Source: Acidobacteriaceae bacterium
GTDB lineage: Bacteria; Acidobacteriota; Terriglobia; Terriglobales; Acidobacteriaceae
DNA: 64,000 bases
Reading direction: 5' to 3'
NCBI GenBank assembly: GCA_025350325.1
Contig: JANXYB010000005.1
Span: 1-64,000 of the forward strand
Shown: positions 56,727 through 64,000 of the stretch, in pieces
Position numbering within the stretch: the first letter of the stretch is position 1
How the letters are laid out: each line of letters begins with the position of its first letter
Notes under the pieces: model-generated
The model's input: only the letters and a program-made list of their open reading frames with translations
What the model was told of the DNA's origin: nothing
Database searches by the model: none
Position numbers and translations under genes: made by a program

Positions 56727-57626
56727 TCAGGCCACCGGCAAACTCTGCTTAACATCCGCCACAATTTGTTCTGGGGTCCATTCATTTCCAGGATAAAAAC
56801 GCACCACTTTTCCGTCCACTCCGATAAGCGTAGTAGACAGGGTGTGCGTTATTGTTTCATCTGTTTCGTTCGTGATTCCAAGGTCGAAAAACTTCGCCAT
56901 CTCGAGCAGCGCAGGCTTGTCAGGCACCGCAAAATCCCAATCATCAAAAGCATCCTTCGCGTCGCTGCCGATGTAGGTCGCGCCATAGGCACGCAGCCGA
57001 TCCGGCGTGTCGTGATCGGGGTCAAAGCTGATGCAGAGCAAATGCGTTTTGGAATGAAGTGCGGGGCTTACCGCCAGTCGCTTGTGTATCGCTGCAAAGT
57101 TGCGCGTCACCAAAGGGCAGAAGTTCGGCGAAGGACAGCGCGTGTAGATAAACGTAACCAGCAGGTCTTTGCCGCGGAACTGACTTGTATGAATGGCCCG
57201 CCCATCCTGGTTCCTCAATTTGAAATCAGGGACAACATCTCCCTGCGCCGGAACGTGGTACGAAACCGCAGGGCGATAATCCGGCTTCGCCTGCGCCACA
57301 ATCACAATATGATCGAGCAGTACGTCGCCCGACGCGCCCTGCGGCACCAGGACATCGGCAGTGATCACATCGCCCGGATGCAGTTCGCTCAAAATGCTCG
57401 CGTCTCTAAGTTTGTACGGCATGGTCATGGCTTCCATGAATCCAGCAATAGCCTGGTGGTCTACCGTAACTTCGCCCTTGGCCGCATTCGTCGAGATGAC
57501 CTTGCCGCGCAGTTTGTACACGTTGAAATCAGAACGCGACGCAGAAGTCTGCGTCTTTTGACCGGATTGGCAACCAGTCACCGTCACGACCGCGAACAAC
57601 GTGAAAGCCAGGAGTCGGTTAAGCAC
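56727..57626 (-). CDS. Copper-binding lipoprotein: CusF-like domain fused to SCO1/SenC
   Basis: 299 residues, GTG start at 57626. The signal ends in a lipobox (VTVTGC), so it is membrane-anchored by lipid. The first domain (about 30-105) resembles the Cu(I)/Ag(I) chaperone CusF: LRGKVISTNAAKGEVTVDHQ followed by MEAMTMPYKL, where His and the MTM Met residues are the ligand set. The second is a SCO1-type thioredoxin fold with VPDFKLRNQDGRAIHTSQFR, the redox/copper pair in YTRCPSPNFCPL, and His in ITHTLSTT. SCO proteins deliver copper to cytochrome oxidase Cu-A. It is divergent from addB; copZ-copA lie 29 kb away. Confidence 0.9.
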   Translation of the reverse strand: MLNRLLAFTLFAVVTVTGCQSGQKTQTSASRSDFNVYKLRGKVISTNAAKGEVTVDHQAIAGFMEAMTMPYKLRDASILSELHPGDVITADVLVPQGASGDVLLDHIVIVAQAKPDYRPAVSYHVPAQGDVVPDFKLRNQDGRAIHTSQFRGKDLLVTFIYTRCPSPNFCPLVTRNFAAIHKRLAVSPALHSKTHLLCISFDPDHDTPDRLRAYGATYIGSDAKDAFDDWDFAVPDKPALLEMAKFFDLGITNETDETITHTLSTTLIGVDGKVVRFYPGNEWTPEQIVADVKQSLPVA

Positions 57627-57696
57627 ACCTCAGTGTACAACTGACCCTGTTTTCCTCGGGTAGCGCCGCTCCCGCCGGTCGGCGTATAACGCAAGA

Positions 57697-60414
57697 ATGG
57701 GGACTCTGCGGGGATCGGAGATTGACGACTGGCTTGGTGAACAAAACCTGGTCGTCACCGCCAGTGAACGCGCAGCGCGAGCCTTGCAACAAGCGTTCCA
57801 TCGGCGTCGCCGCGCTGAGGGCCTTGGTGCTTGGCCGACGCCTGACATTTCAGATTGGAAGAACTTCGCCCGCAATGCGTGGGAGGCCCGTAGCCTTGAC
57901 GACCGCTTGCTGCTCAACTCAACGCAGGAGCAGGCCCTTTGGGTAGACATTATTCGGGCCGATCAGCAATTGCCCGGCACCATCCCCGCATCGCTTCATC
58001 GTCTCGCCGCAATGGCGATGGAAGCTCACAGCCTGCTGTGCGCGTACGCTCCACGTCAGTTGGAAGAGCGCGCGCGCAGTGGTTGGGATCAAGATGCCGG
58101 TGCATTCAGTCGCTGGCTCACTGCTTTCAACGAGGTTTGCCGCAAAGACTCCCTGCTTAGCCCGGCGCGCGTCCCCCTCGAATTGATACCGCTGTTGCAA
58201 TTACAGACAGACGAACGCCCGGCGCTCAAGGCTTTGGCATTTGACCGCGTTCTCCCTGTACAAAGGGAGGTCTTCGATGCGTGGGGTCAGTGGGATCAAG
58301 ACGCACCTGCACAGCCAGCCTCGCAGGTGCACGCTTACGCCGCTACCGACAATCAAACTGAATTGGAAGCGTGTGCCCTTTGGTGCATCCGCGAGGTTGA
58401 GGCTAATGCGCACAAGCGATTGCTCGTCATCACGCAGGACATTTCCACGCGTCGCGGCGAAATCGAACGCGCGTTTCTTCGCTATAGCAAACTTGGTGCC
58501 AGACCCCTGTTCGAGTTTTCGCTTGGCGTTCCTCTGAGCCAGATACCTCTCGCGCGCGCGGCGCATCTGCTGCTTCGGTGGTTAGACGGCGCAATCGACG
58601 AGAGTGAACTCGACTGGCTGATTGCAAGTGGTCTGGCGGCAAGCGCAAAGGAATCGGCAAGCCTGCAAAAATATATGCGGGCCTTGCGTCATCGCAACCT
58701 GCAACGAATGCAGTGGGATTTCGACGCTTTCACTGGCCAAGGCCGAGCGACAGAGTTTTTGCCCTCCTACTGGGTGGGGCGCATGCGCGACGCCCGCAAC
58801 AGGCTGCAACGCGTCGAGAATAAATTGCAGAGCCCACTTGGGTGGTCCCAGGAAATACCGAATCTACTTCAGACCATCGGTTGGCCCGGCGGCCGTTCCC
58901 AGGGCAGCGCAGAGTATCAGGCAATGAACCGCTGGCAGCAGGCTGTCGACCTTGCGGGCTCGCTGGGATTCGATGGTCGTCGCATCGACTATCAAGAGTT
59001 CTTGCCGTATCTTTCTCGCGCGTTAGAAGAGACCCTCTACGCATCGCAATCGCTCGACGCACCGATTCAAATCGCAGGCCCCGCAGAGTCAGCAGGCCTC
59101 ACCGCCGACGCCATCTGGTTTCTCGGCGCAGATGAGAGCGCATGGCCTTCCATCGGGTCCATGCATCCGCTGCTGCCGGCCAGCATTCAACGCGATACCG
59201 GCATGCCGCATAGTTCGCCATTGCGCGATTTCGAATTGTCCTCTGTCATCACAACTCGTCTCGTGTCGTCTGCCGACACCGTGTTTTTTACCTTTGCGCA
59301 TCAAAAGGACGGTGTTGAGAATCGCCCTTCCACCCTGATCTCAAAGATTGCCGGAACACCGCAGCCACTGCCAGCCAACCTGGTGCCGCCGCCCGGCGCT
59401 AACCCCTCTACGATCTTTTATCGTGACTTCAGCCGCATTGCGTTTCCCAACGAAAGCCTCGCAGGTGGTTCGAAAATTCTCACCTTTCAGTCGCAGTGCC
59501 CCTTCAAAGCATTCGCGACGGCGAGGCTCAGTGCAGAAAGTTGGGAGCCGGCAGTAATTGGTCTCACGCCACAGCAGCGAGGCCAGTTGCTCCATGCCGT
59601 GCTGCATGCGATATGGGCTGGCCCACCGCATGGATTGGGCAACCTCGACGATTTGCTCAATCTCGATGATCGTCACGCTTTCGTTCAACGCCACGTACGT
59701 CAAGTCTTAGCGGGAGAGACGCCAAGTTCGATTGTCGAGTGCATGCCGCATCGCTATCTCCAACTCGAAGAGAAGCGCCTCACATCCGTGATCACGCAAT
59801 GGCTCGATTACGAAACCACGCGTCTCCCCTTCACCGTCGCCAAGACAGAAGCAACACGCAACATCACCCTCGCGGGAATCTCACTCAGTCTGCGCCTCGA
59901 TCGAATTGATCGGCTCATCGATGGCTCCCACCTTGTCATCGATTACAAAACGGGAAATGTTTCGCCTACAGCATGGGACCCGCCGCGCCCCGATGATTTG
60001 CAATTACCTCTGTACAAGATTTTCGGCAATATCGAATCCATCGAGTCTAATCGCGAACTGCATGACAACGAATCAGCAGAAGCAACCGGCGGCCTGGTAT
60101 TCGCCAAGGTCCGCGCTGGAGATACGTGCTTTACTGGCCGCGTCGCAAACCCGGTTGAGACGATCTCACCCGCGCTTGACGGCCGCAACGGTCTGGTAAG
60201 AACGAAGCTTACCGCCGCGCAGGAGGCAGATTGGAAATCGGAGATTGAGCGTCTGGCTGCTGATTTCGTCGCCGGCCACGCAGAGGTGAATCCGCGTAAG
60301 TTTCCAGACACCTGTGATAATTGCGGGCTCCACGCCATCTGTCGCATTCATGAGAACAACAATCAAAGCGACGCTGATAGCGATCTGCCAATTGACGAGG
60401 CGGCCGATGAATAG
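57697..60414 (+). CDS. AddB-like PD-(D/E)XK nuclease subunit
   Basis: 905 residues. The C-terminal nuclease has the metal/catalytic motif in VIDYKTG (Asp749, Lys751). Four Cys that would bind a 4Fe-4S cluster bracket it: Cys601 in SQCPFKAF and Cys873, Cys876, Cys882 in TCDNCGLHAIC, the C...C-x2-C-x5-C spacing known from AddB. The N-terminal half lacks the Walker A GxxGxGK(T/S) of Bacillus AddB and opens VVTASERAARALQQAFHRRR, as in the shorter AddB-like proteins of proteobacteria. It probably pairs with the AddA-like gene, whose ATG lies 8 bases inside its 3' end. A TATAAC lies six bases before the ATG and no ribosome site is visible. Confidence 0.88.
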   Translation: MGTLRGSEIDDWLGEQNLVVTASERAARALQQAFHRRRRAEGLGAWPTPDISDWKNFARNAWEARSLDDRLLLNSTQEQALWVDIIRADQQLPGTIPASLHRLAAMAMEAHSLLCAYAPRQLEERARSGWDQDAGAFSRWLTAFNEVCRKDSLLSPARVPLELIPLLQLQTDERPALKALAFDRVLPVQREVFDAWGQWDQDAPAQPASQVHAYAATDNQTELEACALWCIREVEANAHKRLLVITQDISTRRGEIERAFLRYSKLGARPLFEFSLGVPLSQIPLARAAHLLLRWLDGAIDESELDWLIASGLAASAKESASLQKYMRALRHRNLQRMQWDFDAFTGQGRATEFLPSYWVGRMRDARNRLQRVENKLQSPLGWSQEIPNLLQTIGWPGGRSQGSAEYQAMNRWQQAVDLAGSLGFDGRRIDYQEFLPYLSRALEETLYASQSLDAPIQIAGPAESAGLTADAIWFLGADESAWPSIGSMHPLLPASIQRDTGMPHSSPLRDFELSSVITTRLVSSADTVFFTFAHQKDGVENRPSTLISKIAGTPQPLPANLVPPPGANPSTIFYRDFSRIAFPNESLAGGSKILTFQSQCPFKAFATARLSAESWEPAVIGLTPQQRGQLLHAVLHAIWAGPPHGLGNLDDLLNLDDRHAFVQRHVRQVLAGETPSSIVECMPHRYLQLEEKRLTSVITQWLDYETTRLPFTVAKTEATRNITLAGISLSLRLDRIDRLIDGSHLVIDYKTGNVSPTAWDPPRPDDLQLPLYKIFGNIESIESNRELHDNESAEATGGLVFAKVRAGDTCFTGRVANPVETISPALDGRNGLVRTKLTAAQEADWKSEIERLAADFVAGHAEVNPRKFPDTCDNCGLHAICRIHENNNQSDADSDLPIDEAADE

Positions 60415-63400
60415 TCTCATTTCTGTGGCTCCTCCCGATCAGGCCGATCGCAACGTTGCCGTCGATCCGCAGCGTTCTATTCTGGTGCAGGCGCCTGCAG
60501 GCTCAGGCAAAACCGATTTGCTGACCCGCCGCTTTCTGCGCCTTCTCGCCGAAGTTGATGAGCCGGGCCAAATAGTAGCCATCACTTTTACCATCGCTGC
60601 GGCTGCCGAGATGCGACTTCGCATCTTGTCTGAATTGGAAAAGGCCTCGGCTCTCAATACGGCCGAACAAATTACAGATTTGTCTTCGATGGCCGGGCTA
60701 GCCAGGCGCGCGTACCAACGTTCGCACAAATTAAATTGGCGCTTGCTCGACCTTCCCACGCAGCTTCGCATATCGACCATCGATTCCTTTTGCCGCGAAC
60801 TGGCGCTCCGGCAACCGCTGCTCTCTGGCGTTGGCGCCGGCCTGCAAATCAACGATTTGCCCGACGAACTTTATCGGGCTGCTGCGCGCCGCACGCTTGA
60901 ATCGATAGGCGGCGCAGATTTAGCACTCGCAAAGTCCATCGAAGAAATTCTGATGCGCCGCGACAACGGCTGGCATGAGATGGAAAAGCTACTCATCGAA
61001 ATGCTCCGGCAGCGCGATCGATGGATGCATGACTTCGTTCTCCAGAGAGAACAGGATTGGGACGCTCTGCGCACGCGCCTGGAGCGGCCGTTCGCCAACG
61101 CAGTTCGCCAAGGACTCACTAAATTTTATAGTCTTTTACAGCATCTCGAGAGTACGCATGCAGACTTGCTTGAGCTTGCTCGCTTCGCATGCGAACACAG
61201 CGACGGCCTTTACCGCGACCTTGCCGAAATTGCTGAATTCCCTGCTCCGCCTTTCATGACGACCGACGAGCTTGAAGATGCACGTCAGGCTTATACGTGT
61301 CTGGCTAATATGCTGCTCACCGAAGACGATGGTTTCCGCGCACAAGTAAATAAGACGCACGGCTTCCCCCCGGAACATAAAGACGAGAAGGAAAAGCTGC
61401 TGGACCTTATCGAGAATTTCAGGCTCATTGACCAATTCGAGTCTGCTCTCGCGGCGGTCCGCAGCTTGCCGCCGGCTCGATACATAGATGACGATTGGCA
61501 GATCATACGCGCCTGCTTTACGTTGCTGCGACATGCAGTGGGGCAGCTCAGAATACTTTTTGCGGAGTCGGGTACAGTCGACTTCATCGACGTAGCTCAG
61601 ATTGCGCAGCATGTCCTCAGGGATGCAGAGGGCCAGCCTACCGACGCAGCTCTCGCCGAAGCCGACGGAGTTCATCATCTGCTCGTTGACGAGTTTCAAG
61701 ACACAAGTCGCCGCCAGCATCAGTTGTTAGCTTCACTGGTTGCGGCATGGCCTGACCAATCCAACCGCACCCTCTTCATGGTCGGCGACCCGATGCAGTC
61801 TATCTATTTCTTTCGCGACGCTGACGCGGAACTATTTCCCCGGGTCCGGACGCGCGGCCTTGAGCTGAGCGACAACGAAATATTTCATCTCGACCCCGTA
61901 CAACTCAAAGCAAACTTTCGCACTGAGCCCGATCTGGTTGACCAGCTCAACGAATCATTTGCAAAGATCTTCACGAAGGATGACGGCAGCAATGTAACTT
62001 TTTCACGCACCGAACCAGCGCGCGACTCAAGCGCCTCCTCAAGCAAACGCCTTCAGTTGCACCTTGAGTTTGTTCCGCAACCTGCCGCGGGAAGATCAGG
62101 TTCGTCCGACGCAAATCGTGAAAAGCTCGAGGCGGCTGACCTGCGTGAGACTGCGCGCCAAAAGCAGGTTAACGAAATCGTTGCCGTGATTGCCAGTCAC
62201 CTGCCCCGCATGGACCGCGCCCGCGCTCGTGGAAATAAATATCGCATTGCAGTTTTGGGTCGCACGCGCGCTGCCCTCGCTCCGGTTGCCGAGGCACTGC
62301 GTGAAAGTGCCATACCTTTTCGGGCGATAGATTTGGAAAGCCTCAAAGACCGGCCGGAAATTCTCGACGCGATCTCGCTTGCCAGAGCGCTTCTGAATCC
62401 AAACGATCGTGTCGCGTGGCTCGGCGTTTTGCGTGCTCCGTGGTGCGGTCTCTCGCTCGAAGAACTGTACATGCTGGTCAACATTCCAGGCGCGGCCAAG
62501 CCGGTCGCTACTATCCCAGATTTGCTGATCGAACGCCTTCATCTGCTCAACCCGGATGCCAGCCAATCTGTTCAGCGCGTCCTGAGTGCGTTTGAATCTG
62601 CGCCACGATTACGTGCCGGCCTCCCAACTGCGTCGTTGGGAACAGTGCTTGAGCAGGTATGGCTTAACGTAGGCGGCGACAGGTGTGTCGACTCAACCGC
62701 GCGCGCCAATTTAAATCTGCTGTGGAATCGCCTTGACCACTTGCCGCAAGGGGAGCAAGACCTTCACGGAACCGGACTCGATTTAACGCTGGATGCGCTT
62801 TTTGCATTGCCTGATCCATCGGCGAGCAGCGACTGTGGCGTGCAGCTCATGACGATTCACAAATCCAAAGGATTGGAATTTGAAGTCGTAATCGTTCCTG
62901 ACCTGCACGCCGGCAAACATCGCGGTCAAACAAAGCTTCTTTCCTGGCTTGAGCGAGGCCTGGCGGAGCCTGACATATCCGGCGAGATAACTGAGTTCCT
63001 AGTCGCTCCGCTGCAACCCAAGGGCGCCGACCGCGGCAAGGCTAAAGCGTGGGTCGATCGCGTCTACTGCGAGCGGGAGGCGCAAGAAATGCGCCGCATC
63101 TTATATGTTGCCGCAACGCGTGCCCGCGACGAACTGCATCTGTTTGCTCGACCTGCCTACAGACGCGATAGCGACGATTTAATGTCGCTTGTCACCCCAT
63201 CCAATTGCTTGCTGGCCACTGCATGGCCCGCATTCGAATCGGAGATTCGGGAGCAATTCGAGAAGTGGAAGCAGCAGGCAGGAGAGTCTAATTTTGACAA
63301 CCACCAACTCGTGTTGGACTTCGCCGCGGCAGCAGAAAGCAATCTCGCCGTCATGCCCGCTCAAGCGAAACCGACTACATTGCGACGGCTTCCACCTGAC

Positions 63401-64000
63401 TTTAATCGCAGCGCCGACGTTGGCTCTGATATGTCCGTCGAAAAGATTGTAGGCACCGGCTCCGATCAATCGTATGAACGTCACCCAGGAGGCATGGCCT
63501 CGCGCGCATTAGGCAGCGCCGTTCATAGATTGCTCGAAGAGCTTGCGCGTCTGCGCGAAAGGCTCGATTGGAACCAGGCGCGCGAAGCGATTGCACAATG
63601 GGAGCCTCGCATCCTGGCCCAAATTCGGTCTTCAGGAATGGAAAGGTCGCAGGCAGCATCAATCGCCGCAAAGTCTGTCGACATTGCGCTCAAAGCCTGC
63701 AAAGACACCACAGGCCGCTGGATCCTGTCGCCGCATACTGAAGCCGCAAGTGAAGCCGGTTTAGCCGGCGTGGTCAACGGGGATCTGAGCCTGGTGCGAG
63801 TTGACCGCATCTTCCGCGCCGGAGCCGAGCCGACCGCTCTACAGGAAAATGTTTGGTGGATCATCGATTTCAAAACCGCACATGCCGACAACGTCAACCC
63901 TGCGATCACCCTGCCCGAGTTTCGGCGTAAATTTGGTCCGCAACTTGAGACCTATGCCGCGATCATGCGCAAGCTTCATGGCCCCGATGCGCAACTGCGC
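60407..64000 (+). CDS. AddA-like UvrD-family helicase-nuclease (partial, runs off right edge)
   Basis: 1198 codons are open to the window edge. Helicase motifs are clear: Walker A APAGSGKT (residues 29-36), motif Ia-like VAITFTIAAAAEMRLR, Walker B LLVDEFQDTS, QxxR region GDPMQSIYFFRDAD, and motif V-VI segments MTIHKSKGLEFEVVIVP and RILYVAATRARDEL. The C-terminus is a PD-(D/E)XK nuclease: GSAVHRLLEEL and WWIIDFKTAH (Asp1154, Lys1156). This order is that of AddA, which resects double-strand breaks with AddB. It overlaps the addB-like gene by eight bases. The remaining C-terminus is likely only a few residues beyond the edge. Confidence 0.93.
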   Translation, partial: MNSLISVAPPDQADRNVAVDPQRSILVQAPAGSGKTDLLTRRFLRLLAEVDEPGQIVAITFTIAAAAEMRLRILSELEKASALNTAEQITDLSSMAGLARRAYQRSHKLNWRLLDLPTQLRISTIDSFCRELALRQPLLSGVGAGLQINDLPDELYRAAARRTLESIGGADLALAKSIEEILMRRDNGWHEMEKLLIEMLRQRDRWMHDFVLQREQDWDALRTRLERPFANAVRQGLTKFYSLLQHLESTHADLLELARFACEHSDGLYRDLAEIAEFPAPPFMTTDELEDARQAYTCLANMLLTEDDGFRAQVNKTHGFPPEHKDEKEKLLDLIENFRLIDQFESALAAVRSLPPARYIDDDWQIIRACFTLLRHAVGQLRILFAESGTVDFIDVAQIAQHVLRDAEGQPTDAALAEADGVHHLLVDEFQDTSRRQHQLLASLVAAWPDQSNRTLFMVGDPMQSIYFFRDADAELFPRVRTRGLELSDNEIFHLDPVQLKANFRTEPDLVDQLNESFAKIFTKDDGSNVTFSRTEPARDSSASSSKRLQLHLEFVPQPAAGRSGSSDANREKLEAADLRETARQKQVNEIVAVIASHLPRMDRARARGNKYRIAVLGRTRAALAPVAEALRESAIPFRAIDLESLKDRPEILDAISLARALLNPNDRVAWLGVLRAPWCGLSLEELYMLVNIPGAAKPVATIPDLLIERLHLLNPDASQSVQRVLSAFESAPRLRAGLPTASLGTVLEQVWLNVGGDRCVDSTARANLNLLWNRLDHLPQGEQDLHGTGLDLTLDALFALPDPSASSDCGVQLMTIHKSKGLEFEVVIVPDLHAGKHRGQTKLLSWLERGLAEPDISGEITEFLVAPLQPKGADRGKAKAWVDRVYCEREAQEMRRILYVAATRARDELHLFARPAYRRDSDDLMSLVTPSNCLLATAWPAFESEIREQFEKWKQQAGESNFDNHQLVLDFAAAAESNLAVMPAQAKPTTLRRLPPDFNRSADVGSDMSVEKIVGTGSDQSYERHPGGMASRALGSAVHRLLEELARLRERLDWNQAREAIAQWEPRILAQIRSSGMERSQAASIAAKSVDIALKACKDTTGRWILSPHTEAASEAGLAGVVNGDLSLVRVDRIFRAGAEPTALQENVWWIIDFKTAHADNVNPAITLPEFRRKFGPQLETYAAIMRKLHGPDAQLR

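Overview
The window reads as a chromosomal stretch from a Gram-negative, motile, polysaccharide-degrading bacterium, most probably an Acidobacteriota (Terriglobia-type). This assignment is inferred. It rests on two very long Oar-like TonB-dependent outer-membrane proteins with an N-terminal carboxypeptidase-regulatory-like domain, on Tol-Pal and Lpt envelope genes, on a fused LptF-LptG permease, and on a mixture of glycoside hydrolases with central-metabolism genes. There is no phage, insertion sequence or CRISPR array in the window. Gene density is high and most genes are ordinary housekeeping or accessory metabolism.

Layout. 1-4.6 kb: a GH74 xyloglucanase cut by the left edge, pal and cpoB of the Tol-Pal system, and a GlcG/HbpS-type small protein. 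4.6-10.2 kb (minus strand): two-subunit 2-oxoacid:ferredoxin oxidoreductase, a MATE exporter and the NHEJ protein Ku. 10.3-15.4 kb: uvrB, a RibBA-type riboflavin enzyme with a strongly altered GTP cyclohydrolase II half, and small unknown proteins. 15.4-25.5 kb: universal stress protein, FAD oxidoreductase, APC permease, malate dehydrogenase, a first Oar-like receptor, and a coupled Nudix/alpha-beta hydrolase pair. 25.6-32.3 kb: copZ-copA copper export, then the LptF-LptG fusion followed by an MsbA-like ABC exporter. 32.3-38.0 kb: flagellar genes fliS, fliD and fliC (minus) divergent from flbD, motA and motB (plus), with sigma-28-like promoter sequences between them. 38-45.5 kb: YjbQ, a TPR protein coupled to a MagIII/endonuclease III-like glycosylase, an MMPL transporter, a secreted GH2 enzyme and tRNA-Asp. 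45.8-57.6 kb: DeoR regulator and second Oar-like receptor, TPR protein, IclR regulator, ABC exporter with a small membrane protein, a KDG-kinase-like sugar kinase and a CusF-SCO1 fusion lipoprotein. 57.7 kb to the right edge: an AddB-like nuclease overlapping an AddA-like helicase-nuclease that runs off the window.

How it fits together. The carbohydrate genes (GH74, GH2, Oar-like receptors, DeoR and IclR regulators, sugar kinase) suggest growth on plant or microbial polysaccharide. Ku, UvrB, the AddAB-like pair and the glycosylase give a repair flavour. The most interesting points are the altered RibBA, the divergent sigma-28-like region of the flagellar locus, and a recurrent arrangement in which a -10-like hexamer lies 5-6 bases before the start codon with no Shine-Dalgarno sequence, suggesting leaderless mRNAs. 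Products were assigned by reading translated sequence and remembered family motifs; no database search was run. I did not find a clearly novel multigene system.
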